Origin: Pseudovibrio sp000156235
Lineage (GTDB): Bacteria; Pseudomonadota; Alphaproteobacteria; Rhizobiales; Stappiaceae
Reading direction: 5' to 3'
Assembly (NCBI RefSeq): GCF_000156235.1
Contig: NZ_DS996813.1
Span: 124,001-188,000 of the forward strand
Length of the DNA stretch: 64,000 nt
The translations under genes and the position numbers were made by a program. Shown one piece after another: positions 27,025-36,301 of this stretch. The notes beneath the pieces were generated by a model that saw nothing but the letters and a program-made list of their open reading frames with translations, did not search any database and had not been told where the DNA came from. Position 1 is the first letter of the stretch; each line of letters begins with the position of its first letter.

Positions 27025-27451
27025 TTCTCGTGTCCCCAATCACCTAAAGTGAATGCAAAAGCTTAGGCCTTTGATCATTTTGTCGAAGCTGCTTGATGCA
27101 GTTCTTCTCATAGGATTTTGCAGTGCCATGCCGCAGGCTCACCTCAAGCCTACGGGCTTCCCCACCAGGAGAAAGCCGAGTTCAGAGTGTTATCGGGAAG
27201 AAATAGCGCGGATAGAGCACAACATTGAGCCTCCCCTCCGCTGCGTTGTGTCCTCCCCAGCACACCCCATACGCAACAGCTGCAAACGGGAGTACCTTAT
27301 ACGTAATTGTCGGTAAAATCTCCTCTTAATTGCGTATTTTTCAAAGAATTTGTTTCAACATTGCACTGAATGGGGAAAATCGTTAATGAATGACAAAGCG
27401 GCGGCTCCCTCTTGGGAACCGCCGCTTTGTATATTAAATTGCTAATTTAGC
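27025..27451 (-). other. intergenic region dppF-dppA1
   Basis: 427 bp holding the dppF terminator (27393-27430) and the presumed dppA1 promoter and leader. TTGAAA elements occur on the minus strand around 27350, but no convincing -10 follows. No gene is seen. Confidence 0.6.
27393..27430 (-). terminator. strong hairpin terminator after dppF
   Basis: A 17-bp stem (ACAAAGCGGCGG[C/T]TCCC against GGGA..CCGCCGCTTTGT) with a 4-nt loop lies 22 bp beyond the dppF stop. The T tract is short, so efficiency is uncertain. Confidence 0.8.
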
Positions 27452-28279
27452 TTACTGAGAAGCAGCCAGTCGCGCCTTGATGTGCGCGATGTCCGCCTGC
27501 GGCGTCGCGTTGAAGAGTGTACGGGTATACTCATGCTGAGGATTTCCAAACACTTCGTCGCGGGTGCCGTACTCAACCACCTCACCAAAGTACATTACCA
27601 TCACCTTGTCTGCGATGTAGCGCACCACGGACAGATCGTGAGAAATGAACAGGTAAGTGAGGTTAAACTCGTCCTGCAGATCCGCCAGCAAGTTCAGGAT
27701 TTGCGCCTGAACGGACAGATCCAACGCTGAAACTGGCTCATCGAGGATGAGCAGTGACGGGTTAAGCACCAGAGCACGTCCAATGGCGACGCGCTGACGC
27801 TGACCACCGGAGAACATGTGCGGGTAGCGGCTGTAGTGCTCCGGACCAAGGCCAACCTTGACCAGCATCTCCATCGCTTTGTCGCGACGCTCTGCCGGTG
27901 TCATGTCGGTGTTGATCATGAGCGGCTCAGTGAGCACGTCCCCAATGCGCTGACGCGGGTTCAAAGAACCGTATGGGTTCTGGAACACGATCTGCACTTT
28001 GGAGCGCATATCCTTGGACAGCTTTTCCTTGGAGATGTCGATTGGCTTGCCTTCGATGAGGAGCTCACCTTCGGTTGCCGGATCGATCAGGGTCAGGATA
28101 CGGGCGAGCGTGGATTTACCACAGCCGGATTCCCCAACAACAGCAAGGGTCTTGCCGCGTTCCAGAGAGAAGCTGATACCCTTCAGCGCACGGTTGACGT
28201 GCTCTTTGCCGAAGAGGCCTTCTTTGGTCCGGTACTCACGCACCAGATTGCGTGCTTCGAGGATGATATCGCCAGCCAT
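27452..28279 (-). CDS. dppF: dipeptide ABC transporter ATP-binding protein DppF
   Basis: 275 residues. Walker A is GESGCGKST (49-57), the ABC signature SGGQRQR and Walker B LLILDEP, followed by the oligopeptide C-terminal zone with YTRTLFNATPQ. With DppD it powers the importer. Its start overlaps the dppD stop by one base, so translation is coupled. Confidence 0.94.
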   Translation of the reverse strand: MAGDIILEARNLVREYRTKEGLFGKEHVNRALKGISFSLERGKTLAVVGESGCGKSTLARILTLIDPATEGELLIEGKPIDISKEKLSKDMRSKVQIVFQNPYGSLNPRQRIGDVLTEPLMINTDMTPAERRDKAMEMLVKVGLGPEHYSRYPHMFSGGQRQRVAIGRALVLNPSLLILDEPVSALDLSVQAQILNLLADLQDEFNLTYLFISHDLSVVRYIADKVMVMYFGEVVEYGTRDEVFGNPQHEYTRTLFNATPQADIAHIKARLAASQ

Positions 28280-29121
28280 TAGGATGCACCTCCATCACCA
28301 AGGTGGAAATCAGACACCGTTGGCAGACGATCTCCTGTCGCATTTTCCGGAAGCGCTGACAGCAGAGCTTTGGTGTATGCGTTTTTCGGGCTTTCGAAGA
28401 GAGACAAGACGTCAGCCTCTTCCATCTTCTTGCCTTTGTACTGCACAATCACGCGGTCCGCAGTTTCTGCCACTACAGCCATGTCGTGGGTGATCATGAT
28501 CAGACCCATGCCACTTTCGTGCTGAAGGTCCAAAAGAAGATCAAGGATCTGCTTCTGAATGGTCACGTCGAGCGCAGTGGTTGGCTCATCCGCGATCAGC
28601 AGTTTTGGCTTACAGGCAATTGCCATGGCGATCATGACGCGCTGACACTGACCACCGGACATCTGGTGCGGGTACTTTTTCAGAGCCTTTGCCGGCTCTG
28701 GCATCCCAACAGATTCCAGAAGTTCGATCGCACGCGCTTTACGCTCGCCGCGGCTCATGCTGGTGTGCTCTTTCAGAGTCTCATCGATCTGAGAGCCCAC
28801 GGTGAAGCATGGGTTGAGGCTGGCAATTGGCTCCTGGAAGATCATGGAAATGTCTTTACCAATGATCTCACGGCGCTGTTTTGCAGACATGGTCAGAAGG
28901 TCGTAGCCTTCAAACTCCAGCTTATCCGCCCACAGGTGACCGTTGTTTGCCAGAAGTCCCATCACAGCAAGCATGGCGACGGATTTACCGGAGCCACTCT
29001 CGCCCACAACAGCAAGCACTTCGCCTGCCTCAATGGAATAACTCACACCATCCAGAGCACGAAAACGCCCATCGACTGTGTCGAATTCAACTGTGAGGTT
29101 TTCAATTTCAAGAAGGGCCAT
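28279..29121 (-). CDS. dppD: dipeptide ABC transporter ATP-binding protein DppD
   Basis: 280 residues. Walker A is GESGSGKS (40-47) and the signature is SGGQCQR, with Cys where Arg is common. Walker B is LLIADEP, and the family C-terminal segment YTKALLSALPE is present. It is the partner ATPase of DppF, encoded between dppC and dppF with a 2-bp gap to dppC. Confidence 0.94.
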   Translation of the reverse strand: MALLEIENLTVEFDTVDGRFRALDGVSYSIEAGEVLAVVGESGSGKSVAMLAVMGLLANNGHLWADKLEFEGYDLLTMSAKQRREIIGKDISMIFQEPIASLNPCFTVGSQIDETLKEHTSMSRGERKARAIELLESVGMPEPAKALKKYPHQMSGGQCQRVMIAMAIACKPKLLIADEPTTALDVTIQKQILDLLLDLQHESGMGLIMITHDMAVVAETADRVIVQYKGKKMEEADVLSLFESPKNAYTKALLSALPENATGDRLPTVSDFHLGDGGAS

Positions 29122-29123
29122 GA

Positions 29124-30023
29124 TCAGCTCCTCTTCAGCTTAGGATCGAGTGCGTCACGCAGACCATCACCGATCAGGTTGATCGCCAGCACGGTGGTCA
29201 GGATCGCAAGACCTGGGAAGGTCACGACCCATGGCGCACGCAGGATGAACTCACGGGATTCAGCAAGCATTGTGCCCCACTCTGGATCCGGAGCCTGCGC
29301 ACCCATGCCGAGGAAGCCGAGAGCTGCTGCATCGAGGATCGCGGTGGAGAAGGACAGTGCAGCCTGAACGATGAGCGGTGCCATACAGTTTGGCAGCACG
29401 GTCACGAACATCAGACGCAGAGTGCCAACACCGGACACGCGTGCGGCCATCACATACTCACGGCTCATCTCGGACATCACAGATGCACGGGTCAGACGCA
29501 CGTAGTATGGCTGCTGAACAATCGCGATCGCGATCATCGCATTGATGAGCGACGGACCGAGGATTGCAACAAGCACCAGAGCAAGCAGCAAGGATGGAAA
29601 CGCCAGGATGATGTCCATGATGCGCATGATGATGGTATCAATCCAACCACCAAACGTACCAGCCACCAGACCAAGGCAGACACCAACAACGAGCGCTACG
29701 GAAACAACCACCACACCGATGAACAGCGAGAACTGGCTGCCGTAGATCAGACGGGACAGCAGGTCACGTCCAACAGCATCGGTGCCAAGAATGTAGGACC
29801 AGTCCCCACCTTCCTGCCATGCAGGTGGCAGCAGCAGCGCATCGCGGTACTGCTCGATTGGTGAGTGTGGTGCGATGACCACAGCGCCAAGTGCGATAAC
29901 CACAAGCGTCATAAAGAAGATCAGACCCGCAACAGCCCCTTTGTTGGTGCGGAAATGTCTCCAGAAGTTGACGATAAGTTCAAACCGGGTATCCGGCGCG
30001 GAATTTTGTGTCACGTCAGCCAT
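29124..30023 (-). CDS. dppC: dipeptide ABC transporter permease DppC
   Basis: 299 residues with an N-terminal cytoplasmic segment and about six helices. The OppC-type N-terminus (FWRHFRTNKGAVAGLIFF), the motif GTDAVGRDLLSRLIYG and the EAA-loop region (REYVMAARVSG..VLPNCMAPLIV) identify it. The gap to dppB is 3 bp. Confidence 0.94.
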   Translation of the reverse strand: MADVTQNSAPDTRFELIVNFWRHFRTNKGAVAGLIFFMTLVVIALGAVVIAPHSPIEQYRDALLLPPAWQEGGDWSYILGTDAVGRDLLSRLIYGSQFSLFIGVVVVSVALVVGVCLGLVAGTFGGWIDTIIMRIMDIILAFPSLLLALVLVAILGPSLINAMIAIAIVQQPYYVRLTRASVMSEMSREYVMAARVSGVGTLRLMFVTVLPNCMAPLIVQAALSFSTAILDAAALGFLGMGAQAPDPEWGTMLAESREFILRAPWVVTFPGLAILTTVLAINLIGDGLRDALDPKLKRS

Positions 30024-30026
30024 GAT

Positions 30027-31037
30027 TTACTCCGTATGCCGAATTTTCGGATTAATCAGACCATACATCAGGTCCACAATCAGGTTCACGATCATGACGA
30101 TTGCAGCAATCATCAAGAGACCGCCCTGAACGACCGGGTAGTCACGGCGGAAAATACTATCAACCATCCACTTGCCGATGCCTGGCCATGAGAAGATGCT
30201 CTCAGTCAGGATCGCACCGGCGAACAGAACGCCGATCTGAAGGCCGATGATGGTGATGACAGGAATCAATGCATTACGCAGTGCATGAATGCCAATCACG
30301 CGGAAGTTGGACAGACCTTTTGCACGCGCGGTACGCACATAATCTTCATCCAGAACCTCCAGCATGGCAGATCGTGTCTGACGAGCGATCACAGCCAGTG
30401 GAATTGTGCCAAGAACGACTGTTGGAAGAATCAAGTGACTCACCGCGGATGCGAATGCACCTGGCTCATCAGCCAGCAACGTATCAATCAGCATGAAGCC
30501 GGTGACCGGTTCAATCCAGTAGAGCAGCGATATACGTCCTGATACCGGCGTCCATCCCAAAATGCCGGAGAAGAAGATGATCAGCAGCAGGCCCCACCAG
30601 AAGATTGGCATAGAATACCCAACGAGAGCTGTTGTCATCACGGTGTGGTCCAGAGTCTTACCGCGTTTTACTGCTGCGATAATACCTGCAGGAAGACCAA
30701 CAACCACGGCGAAGATAATCGCACAGATGGAGAGCTCTACGGTTGCCGGGAACAGGGTCATAAACTCCTGAAGAACCGGCTGTTTTGTGACGATAGATAC
30801 GCCAAGGTCGCCCTGGAACAAATTGCCCAGATAAGAAAGATACTGTTCCCAGACCGGTTTGTCATAACCGAACTGGACCATCAGCTCGTTGTAACGCTCA
30901 GGACTGACACCGCGTTCGCCAGCCAGAAGCAAAATTGGATCGCCCGGAAGCAGGCGAATAAAGAAGAACGAGGTCAATGTAACCCCGATAAAAGTCGGGA
31001 CGAGCAAACCCAGTTTTTTAAATATGAGACGAAGCAT
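30027..31037 (-). CDS. dppB: dipeptide ABC transporter permease DppB
   Basis: 336 residues, about six helices. It begins with the DppB/OppB pattern (FKKLGLLVPTFIGVTLTSFFFIRLLPGDP). The permease EAA region is DYVRTARAKGLS..HALRNALIPVIT, and FSWPGIGKWMVDSI follows. It forms the channel with DppC. A terminator-like hairpin separates it from the upstream binding-protein gene. Confidence 0.95.
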   Translation of the reverse strand: MLRLIFKKLGLLVPTFIGVTLTSFFFIRLLPGDPILLLAGERGVSPERYNELMVQFGYDKPVWEQYLSYLGNLFQGDLGVSIVTKQPVLQEFMTLFPATVELSICAIIFAVVVGLPAGIIAAVKRGKTLDHTVMTTALVGYSMPIFWWGLLLIIFFSGILGWTPVSGRISLLYWIEPVTGFMLIDTLLADEPGAFASAVSHLILPTVVLGTIPLAVIARQTRSAMLEVLDEDYVRTARAKGLSNFRVIGIHALRNALIPVITIIGLQIGVLFAGAILTESIFSWPGIGKWMVDSIFRRDYPVVQGGLLMIAAIVMIVNLIVDLMYGLINPKIRHTE

Positions 31038-31105
31038 ACTTCAGTCACACCAATCAGAGGATTGTTTATCCGCAGGAAACCACCTGCGGTATGGAAGACT
31101 TTTCC

Positions 31106-31140
31106 AAAAAAGTATCCCGGCGAATACATCGCCGGGATAC
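31106..31140 (-). terminator. terminator inside the dpp operon (between dppA2 and dppB)
   Basis: On the minus strand GTATCCCGGCGA..CGCCGGGATAC is followed by TTTTTT. It sits 25 bp past the dppA2 stop and about 70 bp before dppB. Partial readthrough here would give more binding protein than transporter. Confidence 0.88.
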
Positions 31141-31164
31141 AAATTGTCCAGCGGAAAATTATTT

Positions 31165-32766
31165 CTACTTCAGATCTACACCATAGAAGTAATGACCGCC
31201 GAGGGGGTCAATCTTGTAGTTTTCAACACGAACACTAATAGGCTCAGAGACGAGAGAATGCGCAATAGTTGCCCAAGGCGCTTCACGCTTGAATACTACC
31301 TGAGCTTCTTCATAAAGTCTCGTGCGTTCATCTACGTCAGATACCTGTTTCGCTTTTTCAACGAGTTCATTAAATTCATCGTTACACCACTGTGCACGAT
31401 TTGAGCCACCCACAGCGTCACAGGACAGAAGCACTGCGAGGAAGTTGTCCGGATCACCGTTGTCACCGGTCCAGCCCAGCAGAACTGCGCCGTCACGCTT
31501 CTCGTCAGCAGATCGCTTCAGATACTCACCCCATTCATAGGTCACGATCTCAACATCAACACCGACTTTCGCGAAGTCAGCCTGAAGGAGCTCAGCCATG
31601 CGGCGTGCGTTCGGGTTGTAAGGGCGCTGTACAGGCATTGCCCAGATCTTCATTTCCAGATCTGTGACACCTTCAGCTTCCAGCGCTGCTTTTGCAGCTT
31701 CCGGATCATATGGATCATCAACAACTTCATTGTTGTAGGACCACATGGTCGGCGGGATCGGGTTCTTCGCAACCTGCCCTACGCCCTGGAACACAGCATC
31801 CAGAATGGCCTGTTTGTTAATCGCCATGTTCAGCGCTTTACGCACTTTTGGATTATCAAATGGTGCCTGCTGGGTGTTGTAGGCCAGATAACCAACATTC
31901 AGACCTTCCTGCTGCAGGAGGGTGATGTTTGGATCTTTGGACATTGCTTCCAGATCAGCCGGGTTTGGATAAGCCATCACATGACATTCGCCAGCTGCAA
32001 GCTTCTGGTAGCGCACAGATGCGTCCGGAGTGATTGCAAACACCAGATTGTCCAGCGGGGCTTTGCCTCTCCAATAATCCGGGTTCGCTTTGTAACGGAT
32101 CAAAGCGTCTTTCTGATAAGCAACCAGCTGGAATGGACCAGTACCAACAGGCTTCTGATCGAAGGTCTCCTTACTGTTCAACATCGCGTCTGCGTACTCA
32201 GCAGACTGGATGGAAGCAAAGCCCATCGCCAGGTTTGCGATCATTGGCGCTTCTGGACGGGTCAGCTTGAACTTGACGGTGTAGTCGTCAACTTTTTCGA
32301 TGCTGTCGATCAGATCAGGCATGTCCATCGCGTTGAAGTACTCGTAAGTACCTCCGGACACATTGTGATACGGATTGTCTTTGTTGTCCTGACGGTCGAA
32401 TGAAAAAATTACATCATCAGCGTTGAAGTCGCGCGTTGGTGTGAACCACTTTGTGGTGTGGAACTTGACACCTTTGCGAAGGTGGAAGGTGTATTCCTTG
32501 CCATCATCGGAGACTTCCCAGCTTTCTGCCAGTGCCGGAACTATTTCGGTTGTACCTGGCTTGAACTCTACCAGCTTGTTGTAGATCTGACGCGAGCTTG
32601 CATCAAATGTGGTCCCCGCGGTGTAGAGAGACGGTGTAAAGCCTTCCGGAGACCCTTCAGAGCAGTACACGAGAGTTTTTGCCATTACAGGACCAGCCAC
32701 AACTGCTGCTGCGAACAGGCTACCACCAAGCAAGAGGCTTTTCTTCAAGGACATCAGTGTTCTCAT
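31165..32766 (-). CDS. dppA: ABC peptide-binding protein (SBP family 5), copy 2, operon-leading
   Basis: 533 residues from ATG 32766; an ATG four codons later (32754, MSLKKSLLLGG) is an equally good signal-peptide start, and neither has a strong ribosome site. The signal sequence ends at GPVMA. The mature part opens LVYCSEGSPEGFTPSLYTAGT and contains LLGWTGDNGDPDNFLAVLLSC, near-identical to copy 1. As first gene of dppABCDF it is the cognate receptor; the second copy may widen the substrate range. Confidence 0.94.
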   Translation of the reverse strand: MRTLMSLKKSLLLGGSLFAAAVVAGPVMAKTLVYCSEGSPEGFTPSLYTAGTTFDASSRQIYNKLVEFKPGTTEIVPALAESWEVSDDGKEYTFHLRKGVKFHTTKWFTPTRDFNADDVIFSFDRQDNKDNPYHNVSGGTYEYFNAMDMPDLIDSIEKVDDYTVKFKLTRPEAPMIANLAMGFASIQSAEYADAMLNSKETFDQKPVGTGPFQLVAYQKDALIRYKANPDYWRGKAPLDNLVFAITPDASVRYQKLAAGECHVMAYPNPADLEAMSKDPNITLLQQEGLNVGYLAYNTQQAPFDNPKVRKALNMAINKQAILDAVFQGVGQVAKNPIPPTMWSYNNEVVDDPYDPEAAKAALEAEGVTDLEMKIWAMPVQRPYNPNARRMAELLQADFAKVGVDVEIVTYEWGEYLKRSADEKRDGAVLLGWTGDNGDPDNFLAVLLSCDAVGGSNRAQWCNDEFNELVEKAKQVSDVDERTRLYEEAQVVFKREAPWATIAHSLVSEPISVRVENYKIDPLGGHYFYGVDLK

Positions 32767-33339
32767 TCCGTTATTTTTGCTTGTTCCAGTTGTTCTTCAC
32801 TACTGCTTATTGCTGCAGTTTCTTCAGGGATCTTTGCCGTGAGGGACTATTCAGGCAGCGGGAGGATGGAAGACCGTTTTCTCAACGCAAAGGTGCACAC
32901 GCATGACTGCGAGGACGAGCATCCTTCGGGCTTTTCGATTTCGGCTTGCACGTAATTCCGCGACGAGATTACTCACTCATAGCTCAAACCAAATCACCGA
33001 CACCGCACAAGCATGTGCGATTAATTCTTCGACAGATGATTTTAGAGCATTAAGTTTCGTTTCTGACTTCGGAAATAATTAAAAATTTCAGAAGCACTGT
33101 CTAATCGGTACGACTACCTAGAACTGCACCTTCAGGTTGTTTTATTCCTTTTTACTTACCTGAAATTACATAGGTATTCTTACCACATATTCGCGAGGAG
33201 GTAATTATACTTTAGAATCGGAGACGAATATTTATACAGTTTTTACACAATACTATCAGGAGCTTATACGACTACGGGCCTGCGGACACACGTAAAGCGT
33301 GTCACACAAGCCTGTAAATCCAACAGTTTTGGGCTGTGT
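32767..33339. other. intergenic region upstream of dppA2, no gene seen
   Basis: 573 bp between the dpp operon and the merR 3' end. It is AT-rich in the half next to merR. It must hold the dpp promoter, but I see no convincing -35/-10 pair, and its short frames lack ribosome sites. Confidence 0.6.
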
Positions 33340-33783
33340 TTATTCTTCGGTTAGCTTGGCCATACACTCGTTATGTATGGACTGGATCTCAGAAATAGTC
33401 ACTTCCAATGCATCTTTTCTTGCACTGAGCTCCTTGAGGACTTCCCCCGTTCGTGAGGCAAGGTATTCAAGCTGCTGGCGGTGCCCTTCCCCGTGCTGAC
33501 CATAGAGGTCGAGGAAGTGCTTGATCTCGGAGAGTGATGAGCCGATCGCCTTCCCGCGCAGGATTAGCGCCAGACGCGCCCTGTCCTTGCGGTTATAGAT
33601 GCGTACGCCATTCACCCGCTGAGGAGAGATGAGCCCCTTGCTTTCATAAAAGCGAATGGAGCGGGTTGAGATCTCGAACTCTTCAGCCAGATCACCAATG
33701 CCGAACAGTTCCTGATCAGAGCGATCGCTGGCTTTTTCCGCTTCCTCAAGAGGGTTTCGCGTTTCTTCTCTTTTGACAGACAT
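33340..33783 (-). CDS. MerR family transcriptional regulator
   Basis: 147 residues. A polar N-terminal leader is followed by the MerR winged helix-turn-helix (FGIGDLAEEFEISTRSIRFYESKGLISPQRVNGVRIY) and a dimerising coiled coil. There is no Cys pair for metal sensing at the C-terminus. It resembles regulators of the LiuR-like branch tied to fatty-acid or branched-chain acyl-CoA breakdown, but this is inference. AAGGGGG precedes the ATG. A palindrome 29 bp upstream suggests autoregulation. Confidence 0.9.
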   Translation of the reverse strand: MSVKREETRNPLEEAEKASDRSDQELFGIGDLAEEFEISTRSIRFYESKGLISPQRVNGVRIYNRKDRARLALILRGKAIGSSLSEIKHFLDLYGQHGEGHRQQLEYLASRTGEVLKELSARKDALEVTISEIQSIHNECMAKLTEE

Positions 33784-34240
33784 GCATCCCCCTTATCGAG
33801 AAAGTCCAATTGACGTTACCTAACGTCCTCGTAAAGCCTTACCAGTGTGATTACACTCTATCACTAAACTGTCAGCAGGTTTACCACTTCTCGTTATCTT
33901 CCTAATCTTTACCTATAGGATAACCATCAGAAATTACCATAAATTGCAATTAGCCAGATAGGTAATATTGCGAAAAATCGAAACCGCTTTGTAAAAAAGC
34001 ACGGGATAAACCCACAGGAGATGCCATAGAACTTCACTAAGCTGCGCATTTTTGAATTTTAATTGCGCAGCCGCAATTGCTTCACTTGACAATTTGGGTC
34101 ATTTGGAAGACCTCTGCCGCTACGACGCCTACTGAAGCTGCTTGCCTTTGGCTTAGGTTGTTTCAGTGACATGTACATGTATGTGTAGCTTCCGTCTTAA
34201 CGTGGAAGACTGCAGGCGAAGGCACGTTCTAGGATAAGTT
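33784..34240. other. merR-slyX divergent intergenic region
   Basis: 457 bp without a gene. It holds the merR operator candidate (33812-33827) and a perfect palindrome ACATGTACATGT at 34169-34180, 60 bp upstream of slyX; nothing else stands out. Confidence 0.6.
33812..33827. promoter_or_regulatory. candidate MerR-family operator
   Basis: A perfect inverted repeat GACGTTA-CC-TAACGTC lies 29 bp upstream of the merR start. MerR proteins bind such dyads between -35 and -10; the ACGT half-sites resemble those described for LiuR-type regulators. Confidence 0.5.
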
Positions 34241-34453
34241 ATGACTAAGAGTCTTGAGGAACGGATCGACGATCTGGAAGTGCATATCGCACATCAGAAC
34301 GAGACGATCGAAACGCTCAATGATGTGGTTTCCAATCAGGCACAGGTGATCGACCGACTCGTTTCAGCAATGGGACAGATGAAAGACCACCTGCTTGATA
34401 TTCAGGAGTTGGTTGAACAAGCACCAGCCAACCAGAAACCTCCACATTACTGA
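34241..34453 (+). CDS. slyX: SlyX family protein
   Basis: 70 residues, almost wholly one coiled coil (LEERIDDLEVHIAHQNETIETLNDVVSNQAQVIDRL, broken here as heptads) ending in the SlyX-typical PPHY. AGGATAA precedes the ATG at good spacing. Function of the family is unknown. It is a single gene with a terminator 100 bp downstream. Confidence 0.9.
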   Translation: MTKSLEERIDDLEVHIAHQNETIETLNDVVSNQAQVIDRLVSAMGQMKDHLLDIQELVEQAPANQKPPHY

Positions 34454-34556
34454 GCAAACAAGGCTTTCCTAAACCAAGAGGAAACTATTTTCCTGCTGAA
34501 CATCAGCAAAGATAGGTATACTCAGGTAAGGGGAAACCTGATATTAAGAGATGACA

Positions 34557-34589
34557 GGTCTGCTGTTGCTTGAACGCAGGCCCTTTTTT
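34557..34589 (+). terminator. intrinsic terminator after slyX
   Basis: GGTCTGC/GCAGGCC (one wobble, 12-nt loop) followed by CTTTTTT. Confidence 0.85.
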
Positions 34590-34716
34590 CGTGGATCACT
34601 CAACGTTACGCGAGTGAAGAATACAATTTTCTGTTCCGCCGCCTATAAGGGCTGCCACTGCTGTACTTTTTGCGCAGCACCTGGGAACAAAAAAGCCTGG
34701 ATGAGAAAGAAACCCA

Positions 34717-35397
34717 ATGGCTATTGAGCAGATTCTGGCGACCCATAAAAAGGAGAGCCTTGCTGATAAAGCTTATCGTCTGATTGAAGAGTTGATCGTC
34801 AACCTTGACCTTGCTCCGGGCATGGCCCTGACTGAAGGCGACCTTTGCGAACGGACCGGAATTGGCCGGACCCCAGTGCGCGAAGCCATCAAGCGCCTTT
34901 CAACCGAGGGCCTGATCGTCATTCGCCCTCGTAAAGGGCTGTTCGTTTCAGAGATCGAAACCTCCGAGTATGTGCTGGTACTGGAAACCAGAAAGCCTCT
35001 GGAGCAGCTTCTGGTGGCTTCTGCCGTTAAACGCGCAACACCGGAAGAGCGTGAAGCTCTGCACCAGTGCGCTGAGGAAATCCTCGCACAGGCACGTGCA
35101 GGCGACGTGAAGGGCTACCTGCGCGCTGACAAGGTGTTTGATGAAGTGCTCTGCGCTGTGTCCCGTAACCCGTTTACAGCACGCGCTGTGGCTCCTCTGC
35201 AGACCATGAGCCGCCGGGCATGGAGTGCCTTCCGCGGTGCTGAGAAGCTCGAAGATTCTGCTATTCGTCACCACAAGCTGGCAGAAGCATTGGCAAACAA
35301 CGATGCTGAGAAGGCTGAGGCTGCAACTGTTGAGATGATGGATCACCTGACCAACTTTGCAGTGAAGCAGGCTGAAAAGGCTGGCGACAGCGTTTAA
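34717..35397 (+). CDS. GntR family transcriptional regulator (FadR/FCD subgroup)
   Basis: 226 residues. The N-terminal winged helix includes LAPGMALTEGDLCERTGIGRTPVREAIKRLSTEGLIVIRPRKG. An all-helical FCD ligand-binding domain follows, with the conserved D-x3-H style positions partly visible (ADKVFDEVLCAVS, AIRHHKLAEAL). Such proteins sense small carboxylates. No target operon is adjacent. A bidirectional terminator follows the stop. Confidence 0.9.
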   Translation: MAIEQILATHKKESLADKAYRLIEELIVNLDLAPGMALTEGDLCERTGIGRTPVREAIKRLSTEGLIVIRPRKGLFVSEIETSEYVLVLETRKPLEQLLVASAVKRATPEEREALHQCAEEILAQARAGDVKGYLRADKVFDEVLCAVSRNPFTARAVAPLQTMSRRAWSAFRGAEKLEDSAIRHHKLAEALANNDAEKAEAATVEMMDHLTNFAVKQAEKAGDSV

Positions 35398-35419
35398 TCA
35401 GGTCAGATGACTGAAAAGC

Positions 35420-35449
35420 AAAAAGCGGAGCACATGCTCCGCTTTTTAT
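35420..35449. terminator. bidirectional terminator between gntR and the flagellar region
   Basis: AAAAGCGGAGC-ACAT-GCTCCGCTTTT, with T runs on both strands. It ends both the gntR transcript and the minus-strand flagellar transcript. Confidence 0.92.
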
Positions 35450-35781
35450 TGCCCGCTCTTTGGGGGCGTAAACACGTCAATGCGGGCGTTTCGCCCACTG
35501 GCTCCTAACAGGAGCAGGTACGGTTGATCTCTTTGAATGACCGGTCGCTTTGCACCGTAGATCCCGGAAAGGCGTACACGGATCTCACCGTGTGGTGTCT
35601 TGCCCTCAAACATGCCCGTGGACACTTGAGAGAGCATGACAGGGGCATAAAGGATCTCATAGGAAGGCGGCGCTGCTGCAGGGCGCATGACCACTACAGC
35701 GTTGGCTCTGATATCACGCCCTTCATCCTGGGCATCAACGGCGCCAACGGCCCGGTGCAAAATCTTATACTGGCAATTCAT
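35446..35781 (-). CDS. flagellar-locus protein, unknown
   Basis: Last gene of the flagellar run. I take the ATG at 35781 (111 residues); an ATG at 35832 would overlap the previous gene. Visible segments are an N-terminal MNCQYKILHR, a beta-rich middle (ANAVVVMRPAAAPPSYEILYAPVML) and RVRLSGIYGAKRPVIQRDQPYLLLLGA. No signal peptide or membrane helix is seen and the family is not recognised. Its link to motility is only positional. Confidence 0.6.
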   Translation of the reverse strand: MNCQYKILHRAVGAVDAQDEGRDIRANAVVVMRPAAAPPSYEILYAPVMLSQVSTGMFEGKTPHGEIRVRLSGIYGAKRPVIQRDQPYLLLLGASGRNARIDVFTPPKSGQ

Positions 35782-35803
35782 CTGATCAATCGTCGTCGAT
35801 ACA

Positions 35804-36295
35804 TCATGAAGCCGCTGCCTGCTGCGCAGCATTCTCCATGATGTTGTCCCTCAAACTCGCAGGCACGTGGAAGGTGAAGTCCTGAATGAGGACGTCCTGC
35901 ACGATGTCGGTTGCGAAGCGCTCATTGACGCGATCACGAACCTCTTCCGTCAGCTGCTTCAGATCGGACTTCTTCAGCTGAGCGAATTCCTTGTCTGCCT
36001 TGCTGTAAATCAGGCGGAAGGCTTCATCGACAATAAATGCATGTGGTGGAACGGCGAGCTTGGCAAGCAGTTCACTATCAACGGTGAAAACAAACTGAGC
36101 TACGATGTAACCGTGGATCTTACCGTCTTCGAGCACCGGCACGTTGATTGTCGGGGTGCTTTGATAATCCAAGCCTTCCAGATGCGCATTCTTTTGCAGC
36201 ATCGGATCAAAATCGGTCTTGTAGAGTGCAGTGAAATACGCTGCAACAACCGTTACAAGACAAATCCAAACTCCGGTTACGAGAACTTTCAACAT
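35804..36295 (-). CDS. single-pass membrane protein of the flagellar locus, FliL-like size
   Basis: 163 residues with one N-terminal helix (VLVTGVWICLVTVVAAYFTAL) and a periplasmic domain (VPVLEDGKIHGYIVAQFVFTVD) ending in a long helical tail. The helix-then-C-terminal beta/alpha layout recalls FliL, but a true fliL is present at 58931-59440. It is 6 bp from the flgN-like gene, so in the same operon. Function unknown. Confidence 0.7.
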   Translation of the reverse strand: MLKVLVTGVWICLVTVVAAYFTALYKTDFDPMLQKNAHLEGLDYQSTPTINVPVLEDGKIHGYIVAQFVFTVDSELLAKLAVPPHAFIVDEAFRLIYSKADKEFAQLKKSDLKQLTEEVRDRVNERFATDIVQDVLIQDFTFHVPASLRDNIMENAAQQAAAS

Positions 36296-36301
36296 ACGCT
36301 C

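Noticed and set aside
34169..34180. ACATGTACATGT palindrome upstream of slyX
   Set aside because: Could be a regulator site, but there is only one copy and no known match.
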